From an uncultured Desulfatitalea sp. (lineage in GTDB: Bacteria; Desulfobacterota; Desulfobacteria; Desulfobacterales; Desulfosarcinaceae), in NCBI GenBank assembly GCA_937868765.1, contig CALMNL010000011.1, forward strand, positions 1 to 64,000: a stretch of 64,000 nucleotides of DNA, read 5' to 3'. The position numbers and the translations under genes were made by a program. Positions 17,396 to 25,779 of the stretch are shown one piece after another. Positions within the stretch are counted from its first letter, which is position 1, and every line of letters starts with the position of its first letter. The notes under the pieces were generated by a model. The model saw only the letters and a program-made list of their open reading frames with translations. It was not told where the DNA came from and made no database searches.

Positions 17396-17630
17396 TACCT
17401 GGCTTCGGCGGGGTTCCCGCGGGTGGAACAGCTCTGTGCGATCGATAGATTCAGGGGTTTTCAGAGGAGTTCCATGCCCGGGCGGCCGTCCGGGCCTGTT
17501 TCCACTGATTTTTGACTTAACTATTTGGGGCGCCTGCGTTACAGTATCCCCATCCTTCGGGGCAGGGCGCCACCCTGACGCGCCCGCAGGAGGATCCTGA
17601 CGCAAGTCGCTTGAGCTTTCGGGGGATTTC

Positions 17631-18311
17631 ATGGCGCGCCTTCTCTCCACCAGGAAGACATCGATGCGCAAAGCCCTGGGCCGCTGGGGTGTGCGATTGT
17701 TGTTGTTTTTGCTTGTCACGCTCGCCATCCAGGCAGTGGTTTTCTACGCCATCGCCAGGCATTCGTTTGCGTCCAGACCCGCCGATCTGGCCGTCCTGTT
17801 CAAGGGGGACGAAGGCCGGATCGCGTTCTTCTACAAGCTCATTGAAAAAGAAAACATCAAGCAGATCCACATACCGGGCGTATCGGAGACGACGCTGACC
17901 ACCTGGTCCCGGAAATTCAAGGTCCCCGCAACCCTCCACCTTCCGGCCACCCCCGCCACGGGCAGTACCTTCGAAGACGCCTTGATAGCGGCCGATGCCA
18001 TCCAGGCCAACGGGATCCGGTCCGTGCTGCTGGTGACATCCGACTACCACATCCCCCGTTCGTGGTTTCTGCTGCGCGTCCTGACCATGGGCCAGGAGGT
18101 CGCCATCCAGCCGGTCGAAGTCCCCAGCCGCATGCAGTCCGGCAGTCTCCGGCATCAGGCCAAGTTGATTTACAACGAGGTGTTCAATTTCTGGGGAAGC
18201 ATGGCCGAATTGGTTTACTATAAAGGCACCGGCCAATTGCTTTTCAAGAACCACAAGGCGGCGGGCTTTATCGCCAGCCTTAAAGAAATTCTTCTTTTCG
18301 ACGGGCGGTAA
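17631..18311 (+). CDS. YdcF/SanA-like DUF218 membrane-anchored protein
   Basis: A 226-residue protein with one N-terminal membrane helix (about 23-43) and a DUF218-type domain. The recognisable parts are ADLAVLFKGDEGRIAFFYKL, the glycine-containing PGVSETT, STFEDALIAADAIQANGI and the family motif VLLVTSDYHIPRSWFLLRVL. Family members are linked to envelope or cell-wall functions (ElyC, SanA), but the reaction is uncertain. GGGGGA precedes ATG 17631. The stop codon lies inside the first unit of a 29-bp tandem duplication. Confidence 0.72.
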   Translation: MARLLSTRKTSMRKALGRWGVRLLLFLLVTLAIQAVVFYAIARHSFASRPADLAVLFKGDEGRIAFFYKLIEKENIKQIHIPGVSETTLTTWSRKFKVPATLHLPATPATGSTFEDALIAADAIQANGIRSVLLVTSDYHIPRSWFLLRVLTMGQEVAIQPVEVPSRMQSGSLRHQAKLIYNEVFNFWGSMAELVYYKGTGQLLFKNHKAAGFIASLKEILLFDGR

Positions 18312-18360
18312 ATCAAAACGCAGTGCAGGGCGGGCGGTAAATCAAAACGCAGTGCAGGGC
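18303..18360. repeat. Perfect 29-bp tandem duplication
   Basis: Two identical head-to-tail copies, 18303-18331 and 18332-18360. The first copy covers the last codons and TAA stop of the YdcF-like gene. No third copy is seen. This looks like a recent local duplication. Confidence 0.9.
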
Positions 18361-18438
18361 GTGCATTGCCCGGGCGTCTGATGGAAAATCGCCTCAGGGC
18401 CGCTTAACACCGGTGGGGCGCCGATCCCGAAAATACGA

Positions 18439-18476
18439 GAGGGCTGCAGTCCGGACTGCAGCCCTCGTTCGTTTTT

Positions 18477-18479
<3 letters not shown>
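18439..18479 (+). terminator. Strong hairpin terminator between the YdcF-like gene and the tRNA
   Basis: A long perfect palindrome, GAGGGCTGCAGTCC joined to its reverse complement, followed on the plus strand by GTTCGTTTTTT. It can end transcripts of the YdcF-like gene. On the minus strand, a stem followed by TCGTATTTTC lies just after the tRNA, so it may serve both directions. Confidence 0.8.
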
Positions 18480-18553
<74 letters not shown>

Positions 18554-18592
18554 TCACGTGAAAAACTCTTATATCCGCTTAAGTCGCCGACG

Positions 18593-18919
18593 TCAAGGCG
18601 TTTTTTGGGACAGTTCCATCAGGCGGCGCTGCAGCGCGGTAATTTCTTCGGCAGACAAGGGGCCGCCCTTGGCGCGCACGAGGATTTGCTTGCGCCGGTT
18701 GGTCTGGCCGTTGACGATGGCCAGGGTGGACTTGGGGCGATCCAGGGCTTTGGCCAGCACTTCGAGGCATTGCGCGTTGGCCGCGCCCTCCACGGGCGGG
18801 GCGGTCAGCTTGACTTTCAGGGCATCCTGGTGGACGCCCACCACCGCTTTCCTGGAAGCCCTGGGCTGGACCAGGACCCAGAAGGTGAGGCCGTCGGCAC
18901 TGGTTTTGGTCTCAAGCAT
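18593..18919 (-). CDS. DUF167 (YggU) family protein
   Basis: A 108-residue small protein of the DUF167 family. The core is FWVLVQPRASRKAVVGVHQD followed by ALKVKLTAPPVEGAANAQCL and a C-terminal IVNGQTNRRKQILVR, the normal YggU pattern. The start at 18919 overlaps the stop of the thioesterase gene (ATGCTTGA), indicating translational coupling. Function of the family is unknown. Confidence 0.85.
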   Translation of the reverse strand: MLETKTSADGLTFWVLVQPRASRKAVVGVHQDALKVKLTAPPVEGAANAQCLEVLAKALDRPKSTLAIVNGQTNRRKQILVRAKGGPLSAEEITALQRRLMELSQKTP

Positions 18920-19337
18920 CGTCGGGCTCACCCTGGCGGCGGATGAGGTCGCGCATGAACTGCGGCGGTCGGATGATCCGTCCTTCGCGGTTGACGAAGG
19001 CGTGGCGTGTATGGCCGATGGCATGTACGGTGGCGCCGTCGGCGCTGGTGATGCGATAGTCGATTTTCATGCCCCCCTTGATCTCGGGGTCCAGGCGCGA
19101 CTCGATGGTGAGCACATCGTCGTAGCGCGCCGGCGTCATGTATTTGCAGTAGGCTTCGGAGACCGGCAGCAGCACGCCCCGGGCTTCGACTTCCCGGTAG
19201 GACAGCCCCCAGGTGCGCAGCAGTTCCGTGCGGCCGATTTCGAACCAGCGCAGATAATTGGCGTAATAGGCGACGCCCATGAGGTCGGTGTCGCCGTAAA
19301 TCACCCGATAGGTGGTCTGGTGGCTGAGTTTCGCCAT
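18912..19337 (-). CDS. YbgC/FadM-like hotdog acyl-CoA thioesterase
   Basis: A 141-residue hotdog-fold thioesterase. The 4-hydroxybenzoyl-CoA thioesterase-type active site is visible in YRVIYGDTDLMGVAYYANYL (Asp in GDTD), with FEIGRTELLR on the central helix. Relatives such as YbgC act with the Tol-Pal system on acyl-CoA or acyl-ACP; no tol genes are seen here. AGAGG precedes ATG 19337, and a longer in-frame start would run into the ThrH gene end. It sits between thrH and DUF167, all on the minus strand. Confidence 0.85.
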   Translation of the reverse strand: MAKLSHQTTYRVIYGDTDLMGVAYYANYLRWFEIGRTELLRTWGLSYREVEARGVLLPVSEAYCKYMTPARYDDVLTIESRLDPEIKGGMKIDYRITSADGATVHAIGHTRHAFVNREGRIIRPPQFMRDLIRRQGEPDDA

Positions 19338-19344
19338 GGATCCT

Positions 19345-19947
19345 CTATCCCAGCAGCTTTTCGAACGCCGCTCTGATTTCGGCATATTCCCGGGTTACCG
19401 GGAACTGGGGATATTCGGCCACCACGTTTTGCGGCGGGCGGAACAGAAAGCCGTGCTCGGCGGTCTTGAGCATGTTGATGTCGTTGTAGGAATCGCCCAT
19501 GGCGATGATCTTGAAGTTCAACCCCTGCAGGGCCTCGACCACGTGGCGCTTGCCGTCGGGCTGGCGCAGGCGGTAGTCGGCGATGGCGCCCGAAGCATCG
19601 ATGACCAGGGAGTTGCAAAATAGCGTGGGCCAGCCCAGCTTGGCCATCAGGGGCTTGGCGAATTCCTCGTAGGTGTCCGAAACGATGATCACCTGGGTCT
19701 TGGCCCGCAGCCAATCGAGAAAGGCCACGGCACCGGGCAGCGGGTCCATGGTCCGGATGACGTCGGTGATATCCTTGAGCTTGAGCCCATGCCGGTCGAG
19801 CAGGGCCAGGCGCTTGCGCATGAGCACATCATAGTCGGAAATATCGCGGGTGGTCAGCCGCAGTTCTTCGATGCCGGTCTTCTGGGCGACATGAATCCAA
19901 ATCTCCGGTACCAAAACGCCTTCCAAATCCGTACAGACGATATGCAT
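19345..19947 (-). CDS. thrH: ThrH: phosphoserine phosphatase / homoserine phosphotransferase
   Basis: A 200-residue HAD-superfamily enzyme. The nucleophile motif is CTDLEGVLVPEIW (Asp near residue 7), motif II is IIVSDTYEEF, and motif IV is MGDSYNDINML. ThrH dephosphorylates phosphoserine and can pass the phosphate to homoserine, giving phosphohomoserine for threonine synthesis. The DLEGVLVPE start rather than the DGT of ordinary SerB is typical of ThrH. Its place just downstream of homoserine dehydrogenase fits this role. The start at 19947 gives the family length. Confidence 0.9.
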   Translation of the reverse strand: MHIVCTDLEGVLVPEIWIHVAQKTGIEELRLTTRDISDYDVLMRKRLALLDRHGLKLKDITDVIRTMDPLPGAVAFLDWLRAKTQVIIVSDTYEEFAKPLMAKLGWPTLFCNSLVIDASGAIADYRLRQPDGKRHVVEALQGLNFKIIAMGDSYNDINMLKTAEHGFLFRPPQNVVAEYPQFPVTREYAEIRAAFEKLLG

Positions 19948-20032
19948 GGGTTTCTCGGCTTCTCTTCGATGGCTGGGGGTTGTCGGTAATCTGTGCCGGG
20001 CAGGCGAACCATTGATGGCCGAGGCCGGGCGC

Positions 20033-21349
20033 TCAGTGCTCCTGATCGTTGTCTTCAATGCGGATGAGCATGGGCGCGGCGCCCACGACTCCCAGGCCCC
20101 GGATCTGATCCAAGGCCTGGCGCACATCCGATTCCTTGGCGCGGTGGGTCAGCATGACGATGGGCACGTGGCCGTCGGTCTTGCGGCCTTTTTGCTGCAC
20201 CGACTGGATGCTGATGCCGTTGTCGCCCAGAATGCCGGCGATGGCGGCCAGCACGCCCGGTTTGTCTTCCACCGTGAAGCGGAAGTAGTAATGGGTCACG
20301 ATTTCGGTGACCGGCATGACCGGCGTCCGGCGGATCTGGTCGGGCTGGTATCCGGTCAGGGGCACCCGCCCCACCGCACCGTGCCGCAGGTTGCGGGCCA
20401 GGTCCACGATGTCGCTCAGCACCGCACTGGCCGTAGGCATCATGCCCGCTCCGCGGCCGGAAAGGAACAGGTCCTGGGTCGCATGGCCGTTGACCGTGAT
20501 GGCATTGAGCGTGCCGTTGACGTTGGACAGGATGTTGTCCAGCGGAATCATGGCCGGGTGGACCCGCGCCTCCACCGCATCGCCCCGGTTCTTGCTGATG
20601 GCCAGCAGCTTGATGCGGTAGCCGAAATCGGCGGCGAACTGGATGTCCAGGGGCGTAATATCGGATATGCCTTCGATATAGATATCGTCGTAATCGATCT
20701 GGGTGCCATAGGCCAGGGCCGTCAAGATGGCCAGCTTGTGGGCCGTATCGAATCCGCCGATGTCCAGGGTGGGATCGGCTTCGGCATACCCGCCCGCCTG
20801 GGCCTGGGCCAGGGCGGTCGCAAAGGCGATGCCCTCTTCGGTGATCTTGGAGAGGATGTAGTTGCAGGTGCCGTTGAGGATGCCGGTCATGCCCTGGATG
20901 ACATTGCCCGCCAGCGCCTCGCGCAGGGTCTTGACGATGGGCATGCAGCCGCCCACGCTGGCTTCGAAGGCCAGGTCCACGCCGGCCGCGGCCGCCGCCT
21001 GGAAAATGGCGTTGCCGAAGGTGGCCAGCAGGGCTTTGTTGGCGGTGACCACGTGCTTGCCTTTTTCGATGGCCGCCAGCACCAGATCCTTGGCCAGGGT
21101 GGTGCCGCCGATCATCTCGATGACGATGTCGACGTGCGGATCGTTGACCACCTGCCAGGCATCGTCGATGAAAACCCCCGGATCGAAGGCGACGCCTCGA
21201 TCCCTGGTCCGGTCGAGGTCGGCCACACGGCGCAATACCAGAGGGATGCCGGTGCGCTGTTGGATGATTTCCCGCTGGTGGATCAGCAGGCGGGCCACAC
21301 CGGTACCCACCGTACCGCATCCCAACAAACCCAGTTGAACCGGTTGCAT
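20033..21349 (-). CDS. hom: Homoserine dehydrogenase
   Basis: A 438-residue NAD(P)H-dependent enzyme making homoserine from aspartate semialdehyde. The Rossmann motif GLLGCGTVGTGVARLL is at the N-terminus. The catalytic domain has GILNGTCNYILSKITEEG and YAEADPTLDIGGFDTAHKLA, and a C-terminal ACT domain (YYFRFTVEDKPGVLAAIAGI) allows feedback control by threonine. ATG 21349 has AAGGAG at ideal spacing, so the upstream in-frame starts at 21367 and 21376 are rejected. It is divergent from purM. Confidence 0.95.
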   Translation of the reverse strand: MQPVQLGLLGCGTVGTGVARLLIHQREIIQQRTGIPLVLRRVADLDRTRDRGVAFDPGVFIDDAWQVVNDPHVDIVIEMIGGTTLAKDLVLAAIEKGKHVVTANKALLATFGNAIFQAAAAAGVDLAFEASVGGCMPIVKTLREALAGNVIQGMTGILNGTCNYILSKITEEGIAFATALAQAQAGGYAEADPTLDIGGFDTAHKLAILTALAYGTQIDYDDIYIEGISDITPLDIQFAADFGYRIKLLAISKNRGDAVEARVHPAMIPLDNILSNVNGTLNAITVNGHATQDLFLSGRGAGMMPTASAVLSDIVDLARNLRHGAVGRVPLTGYQPDQIRRTPVMPVTEIVTHYYFRFTVEDKPGVLAAIAGILGDNGISIQSVQQKGRKTDGHVPIVMLTHRAKESDVRQALDQIRGLGVVGAAPMLIRIEDNDQEH

Positions 21350-21443
21350 GTACTCGCTCCTTGCCATTGCCTTCAATGATGACGGGATATTTCGTATATC
21401 ACCTCGCCCAAAGTCAATAGAAAAGGCTTTCCAAACTTTTCTT

Positions 21444-21472
21444 TTGACTTTTTAGGGCGCTCAGTTTATCGA
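21444..21472 (+). promoter_or_regulatory. Candidate sigma-70 promoter for purM
   Basis: TTGACT at 21444-21449 and TATCGA at 21467-21472 with a 17-bp spacer, 41 bases before the purM start. The -35 box matches five of six consensus bases; the -10 box is weaker. Confidence 0.4.
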
Positions 21473-21512
21473 TTCAAGTGATTTTACGACGTTTTAAACA
21501 GGAGATCCCAGC

Positions 21513-22559
21513 ATGAACAAACCCGTTACCTATACCGATGCCGGCGTGGATATCGACAAGGCCGATCAGTTGGTGCAATCGATTAAATCCATCGCCCAGC
21601 AAACCCGCGTCTCCGGCGTGATGGGGGAGATCGGGGGATTCGGCGGTTTGTTTTCGTTGAATGTCTCCAACATGGAAAGTCCGGTGCTGGTAAGTTCCAC
21701 CGACGGCGTCGGCACCAAGCTCAAGATCGCATTCCTGATGGACAAGCACGACACGGTGGGCATCGACCTGGTGGCCATGAGCGTCAACGATATCGCCGTG
21801 CAAGGCGCCAAGCCGCTATTCTTCCTCGATTACCTGGCTACCAGCAAACTCGATGACCGCAAGGTGACCCAGATCATCCAGGGGATCGGCAAGGGATGCC
21901 AGGAGGCGCGCTGCGCCCTGATCGGCGGCGAGACCGCCGAGATGCCCGGTTTTTACGCCGACGGGGAATACGACCTGGCCGGTTTTGCCGTGGGCATCGT
22001 GGACAACAGCAAGATCGTGGATGGCTCCGAAATCCAGGTGGGCCACCAGATCATCGGCATCGCCGCCAATGGCGTGCACAGCAACGGCTTTTCCATGGTG
22101 CGCAAGATTTGCTTCGACCATCTCAAACTGACCGTGGATACACACGTGCCCGAACTGGGGCGAACCCTGGGTGAAGAGCTGCTCACGCCTACCAAGATCT
22201 ATTCCGAAACGGTACAGAACCTGATCCGCGATCTTCCCATTCGCGGTCTGGCCCATATTACGGGGGGCGGCATCATCCTCAACACCCTGCGGATCATTCC
22301 CCAGGCCTGCGGCATCATGCTCAAGCGCGGCAGCTGGGACGTGCCGCCCATCTTCGATTTTCTCCAGCGCTCCGGCAATGTGGAAGAGAGCGAGATGCTC
22401 CGTGTCTTCAACAACGGCATCGGCATGGTGGCGGTGGTCCCGGATTCCCATGTCCAGGATGTACTGGCCCGATTGACCGCCATGCGGGAGAAGGGGTTTG
22501 TCATCGGACAGATCGTCGCCCGTGAAGCCACGGACGAGAGCCGGTTCGCCTGGATGTAA
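21513..22559 (+). CDS. purM: Phosphoribosylformylglycinamidine cyclo-ligase (AIR synthetase)
   Basis: A 348-residue enzyme of purine synthesis that closes the imidazole ring of FGAM using ATP. Recognisable parts are YTDAGVDIDKADQLVQSIK, GFGGLFSL, VLVSSTDGVGTKLKIA, VDLVAMSVNDI-type DLVAMSVNDIAVQGAKPLFF, LIGGETAEMPGFY and the C-terminal HITGGGI and FNNGIGMV. Length and motif order are normal. AGGAG lies eight bases before the ATG. It stands alone, divergent from hom. Confidence 0.97.
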   Translation: MNKPVTYTDAGVDIDKADQLVQSIKSIAQQTRVSGVMGEIGGFGGLFSLNVSNMESPVLVSSTDGVGTKLKIAFLMDKHDTVGIDLVAMSVNDIAVQGAKPLFFLDYLATSKLDDRKVTQIIQGIGKGCQEARCALIGGETAEMPGFYADGEYDLAGFAVGIVDNSKIVDGSEIQVGHQIIGIAANGVHSNGFSMVRKICFDHLKLTVDTHVPELGRTLGEELLTPTKIYSETVQNLIRDLPIRGLAHITGGGIILNTLRIIPQACGIMLKRGSWDVPPIFDFLQRSGNVEESEMLRVFNNGIGMVAVVPDSHVQDVLARLTAMREKGFVIGQIVAREATDESRFAWM

Positions 22560-22583
22560 GCCGATGGAGAAGTGATACGGCCG

Positions 22584-22661
22584 ATGTTTACCCGATTGCT
22601 TCAACGCCTGCTGGCTTGGCTCGCCAAAGGCGCCCAGGCCCAACCCCCCTGCCGGTCGTGA
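22584..22661 (+). CDS. Possible 25-residue microprotein
   Basis: A short frame (MFTRLLQRLLAWLAKGAQ at its start) that would form an amphipathic, basic helix, with GGAGAAG about 13 bases upstream. It lies between purM and tsaD. The size is near the limit of chance, so it is recorded only because it starts with a membrane-binding type helix. Confidence 0.2.
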   Translation: MFTRLLQRLLAWLAKGAQAQPPCRS

Positions 22662-22773
22662 GCGCCCCGCAAGGCCACCGGGGCGGTGCCGTCCATAAAA
22701 CGCAAGTAGTGTGCCGCTCGAAGAGCGCCGGAGCTTCCGCCCTGCCTCCTCTGCGCGCTGAAATCGCTGCATT

Positions 22774-23772
22774 ATGAATGTACTCGGTATCGAATCATCG
22801 TGTGACGAAACCGCCGCCGCCGTCGTGGCCGACGGGCGGCGCATCCTCGCTTCGGTGGTGGCCAGCCAGGTCACGCTCCACCGACCGTATGGCGGCGTGG
22901 TCCCCGAACTGGCATCGCGCAGCCACATCGAAGCCGTTGCGCCGGTGGTCGATCAAGCGCTGGCCGAGGCCGGCCTGGCGCTGGCCGATATTCATGGGGT
23001 TTCCGTCACCCAGGGGCCCGGTCTGGTGGGCTGCCTGCTGGTGGGCTTCTGCTTCGCCAAGGCCCTGGCTTTTGCCCGGGGGCTCCCCTGGGTGGGAGTG
23101 GATCACCTGTCCGCCCACCTGTACTCGGCCCAAATGACCGCAGCGCCTCCCGGTTTTCCGCTGGTGGCGTTGCTGGCATCGGGCGGCCATACGGCGATTT
23201 ACTTCCTGACATCCCCGGAGCACCAGGAGCTGCTCGGACAAACCCGGGACGATGCGGCCGGTGAAGCCTATGACAAGGTCGCCAAAATGCTGGGATTGGG
23301 TTATCCCGGCGGCGCGGCCATCGAGCGCCTGGCCGCCCAGGGAGACGCCCAGCGAATCGTGTTTACCAGGCCATATCTTGACAAGGATTCCCTGGATTTT
23401 AGCTTCAGCGGCCTCAAGACGGCCGTTTATCGCTACATCCAGACACATCCGCACGCCGTGGAAAAGAGTGCGGCAGACATCGCCGCGGGCTTTCAGGCCG
23501 CGGTGGCGGAAGTACTGATCCATAAGCTGCTCCGGGCCGCGGAAGTGAAGGCGTGCCCGCAGGTGGCGCTGGTGGGCGGCGTGGCCGCCAACGGCGGCCT
23601 GCGCCGGGGCCTGAACCAGGCGGCCGAAGCAAAGGGCCTGCGGGTATTCATTCCGCCCTTGACGCTTTGTGGCGACAATGCCGCCATGGTGGCGGCCTTT
23701 GGCTACCATGCCCTCGAGGCCGGCCGTGTCAGTCCTATGGATGCCGATGTATACTCGCGCCATCGGGGATAA
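22774..23772 (+). CDS. tsaD: tRNA N6-adenosine threonylcarbamoyltransferase TsaD
   Basis: A 332-residue Kae1/Qri7 family enzyme that transfers threonylcarbamoyl to A37 of ANN-decoding tRNAs. Hallmarks are MNVLGIESSCDETAAAVV at the N-terminus, the metal-binding histidines in DHLSAHLYSA (HxxxH), LLASGGHT, GEAYDKVAKMLGLGYPGG, DFSFSGLKTAV and LVGGVAANGGLR. All expected motifs are present and length is normal. A KH-domain RNA-binding gene follows on the same strand. Confidence 0.96.
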   Translation: MNVLGIESSCDETAAAVVADGRRILASVVASQVTLHRPYGGVVPELASRSHIEAVAPVVDQALAEAGLALADIHGVSVTQGPGLVGCLLVGFCFAKALAFARGLPWVGVDHLSAHLYSAQMTAAPPGFPLVALLASGGHTAIYFLTSPEHQELLGQTRDDAAGEAYDKVAKMLGLGYPGGAAIERLAAQGDAQRIVFTRPYLDKDSLDFSFSGLKTAVYRYIQTHPHAVEKSAADIAAGFQAAVAEVLIHKLLRAAEVKACPQVALVGGVAANGGLRRGLNQAAEAKGLRVFIPPLTLCGDNAAMVAAFGYHALEAGRVSPMDADVYSRHRG

Positions 23773-23850
23773 TGGACTATTATCCGCCCTCGGACGGTGG
23801 GGGGCGGGCGAGCTCTTCAATTCCAAAGACGAAATGCAAAGGATGAAAAC

Positions 23851-24129
23851 ATGAAAAGTTCTCACACGGAAGGACAAACCCCTGGCGAAGGCTGCTCGAT
23901 GAAAGAACTCGTAGAAATAATGGCGCGCTCGCTGGTCGACAAGCCGGAGGCCATTTCCGTCAACGAAATCGGCGGCGCGCACTCGTCCATCATCGAGCTC
24001 AAGGTGGCCAAGGAGGATATCGGCAAGATCATTGGCAAGCAAGGGCGCACTGCCGATGCCATGCGAACCATCCTCAGCGCGGTGGCGGCCAAGCACAACA
24101 AGCGCTCCGTGCTCGAAGTCATCGGCTGA
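23851..24129 (+). CDS. khpA: KH-domain RNA-binding protein (KhpA type)
   Basis: A 92-residue protein with a single type II KH domain. The core after about residue 17 reads MKELVEIMARSLVDKPEAIS and contains the RNA-binding loop IGKIIGKQGRTADAMR (GxxG). KhpA binds RNA broadly and works with KhpB/Jag elsewhere. AAGGA lies seven bases before ATG 23851. The extra N-terminal 16 residues are unusual; an internal ATG at 23899 would give the classic 76-residue form but has a poorer ribosome binding site. Confidence 0.85.
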   Translation: MKSSHTEGQTPGEGCSMKELVEIMARSLVDKPEAISVNEIGGAHSSIIELKVAKEDIGKIIGKQGRTADAMRTILSAVAAKHNKRSVLEVIG

Positions 24130-24187
24130 CATCGGGGGCGATGATCGTCCGGTCCGCTTTCCGGAGTCGCCAGCAAGGAGAATCATT

Positions 24188-24676
24188 ATGAAAAAAGTGG
24201 GCCTCGCCGCCGGCGCCATTGTTCTTCTGATGGTCGTGATCTTCGTGGTCTGGATTTTCAGCCGTCCCGAACGTGGGACCACCGGCGCGGTGAGTACCAA
24301 CTTCAGATGGCTCGGGCCCAACGACAAGATCGTGGTCGACGGCTTCAACGATCCCAAGGTCCAGGGGGTGGCCTGCCATATCTCGCGGGCCGCGACCGGC
24401 GGCGTCAAGGGCGCCCTGGGCGTGGCGGAAGATACCAGCGATGCCAGCATCGCCTGCCGCCAGATCGGGCCGATCAGGTTTTTGGCTGAATTCAAGGACG
24501 GCGAGCAGGTCTTCGATGAAAGCCGCAGCCTCGTTTTCAAGAAACTGCAGGTGGTGCGTTTCTTCGACCGCGAACGCAACGTGCTGGTTTATGTCTCGTA
24601 CAGCGAACGCGTCATGACCGGCAGTCCGAAGAACAGCATCAGTACCGTACCGGTCATGAATTGGCCGGGCCCTTGA
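24188..24676 (+). CDS. creA: CreA family protein
   Basis: A 162-residue exported or membrane-anchored protein with one N-terminal hydrophobic helix and the CreA domain: VSTNFRWLGPNDKIVVDGFN, DPKVQGVACHISRA, GVKGALGVAEDTSDASIACR and a C-terminal LVYVSYSERV. The conserved cysteine pair (ACHIS and IACRQ) is present. AAGGAG stands eight bases before ATG 24188. The family function is unknown. Confidence 0.88.
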   Translation: MKKVGLAAGAIVLLMVVIFVVWIFSRPERGTTGAVSTNFRWLGPNDKIVVDGFNDPKVQGVACHISRAATGGVKGALGVAEDTSDASIACRQIGPIRFLAEFKDGEQVFDESRSLVFKKLQVVRFFDRERNVLVYVSYSERVMTGSPKNSISTVPVMNWPGP

Positions 24677-24721
24677 ACCGCGCTCACGCGGAAACGGCAC
24701 CCATTTACCGTATGCTAAGGT

Positions 24722-25735
24722 TCACACCGCAAGAAAACGGTGCTTGGCGGCTGTAATGCGGCCCACCGAGGCCTGGCTGTGCTGCCACACTGCTTCGGTG
24801 GCATCCATCTTCTCCAGGATCGCCTGATGGGCTTCGGCGATCTTGGGGCTTGAATGACAGATCAGCAGAATGTCCACGGCGGCTGCCAGGCACTGGCTGA
24901 CGATGACCGAAAGGTCGTGGTGTTTGACGATGGCACCCATGTCCAGGTCGTCGGTGAGCACCAGCCCCTCGAAGCCCAATCGCCCCCGCAGCAGATCATG
25001 GGCGATGGCCGGCGACAGGCTGGCCGGCCAGACGGAATCCAGGCGCGGATAGCGGATATGGGAGAGCATGATGCCCCCCACGTCGGCGTCGGCGGCGGCC
25101 TGGAATGGGATCAGGTCGCTGGCGAAGAGGGTTTCCGGCTCGATATCCAGTTCAGGCAGGTCTTCATGGGAGTCGAGCACCGTGCGCCCGATGCCGGGGA
25201 AGTGTTTGCCCACGGCGATGATGCCATGGGCCTGCAAGTGGTCGATGACCGTGACGCCCATGAGGGCCACCCGCCGGGCGTCGCCTGTGAAGACGCGCCG
25301 GCTCATCACGCTGGGGACCGCTTCCGGCGCCACATCCAGAACGGGCGCCATATTCATATTGACACCGATGCTTTGCAGTTCCCTCGCCGTGATCTGGGCG
25401 AAGTCGATGGCGTCTTGCACATCGACCATGGCCGGATTGCCGGGAAATTGGGTAAACGGCGGTTTGAGGCGGGCCACGACGCCCCCCTCCTGGTCGATGG
25501 CGATGAACAGCGGCGGCTGGCCGCTTTGTCGCGCATAGGCCTGGGCATCTTCGCACAGCCTTCGCACCTGCTCCTGGGAAACGATATTGCGTGAAAAGAG
25601 AATAAGGCCGCCGACCTGAAGCGTATCGATGGCATACCGCAATTCATCGTTGAACGCCGTACCGGTGAATCCGACCATCATCCGCTGGCCGGCCGATTGC
25701 CCTTCGGATAACATGTGCTGCGCTGTGGCGGGCAT
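24722..25735 (-). CDS. nagZ: Beta-N-acetylhexosaminidase NagZ
   Basis: A glycoside hydrolase family 3 enzyme of about 337 residues that removes GlcNAc from recycled muropeptides in the cytoplasm. The substrate-binding motif KHFPGIGRTVLDSHEDLPEL (with the catalytic-loop His in DSHEDLP) and the nucleophile Asp in VLTDDLDMGAI are present. AAGGGA precedes ATG 25735; upstream in-frame starts at 25765 and 25783 have no such site. It follows mltG directly on the same strand, so the two wall-turnover genes form an operon. Confidence 0.9.
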   Translation of the reverse strand: MPATAQHMLSEGQSAGQRMMVGFTGTAFNDELRYAIDTLQVGGLILFSRNIVSQEQVRRLCEDAQAYARQSGQPPLFIAIDQEGGVVARLKPPFTQFPGNPAMVDVQDAIDFAQITARELQSIGVNMNMAPVLDVAPEAVPSVMSRRVFTGDARRVALMGVTVIDHLQAHGIIAVGKHFPGIGRTVLDSHEDLPELDIEPETLFASDLIPFQAAADADVGGIMLSHIRYPRLDSVWPASLSPAIAHDLLRGRLGFEGLVLTDDLDMGAIVKHHDLSVIVSQCLAAAVDILLICHSSPKIAEAHQAILEKMDATEAVWQHSQASVGRITAAKHRFLAV

Positions 25736-25779
25736 GCCTGGTTCCCTTTCTTTCCGATCGTCCATGCTCGTGCCGGAGA

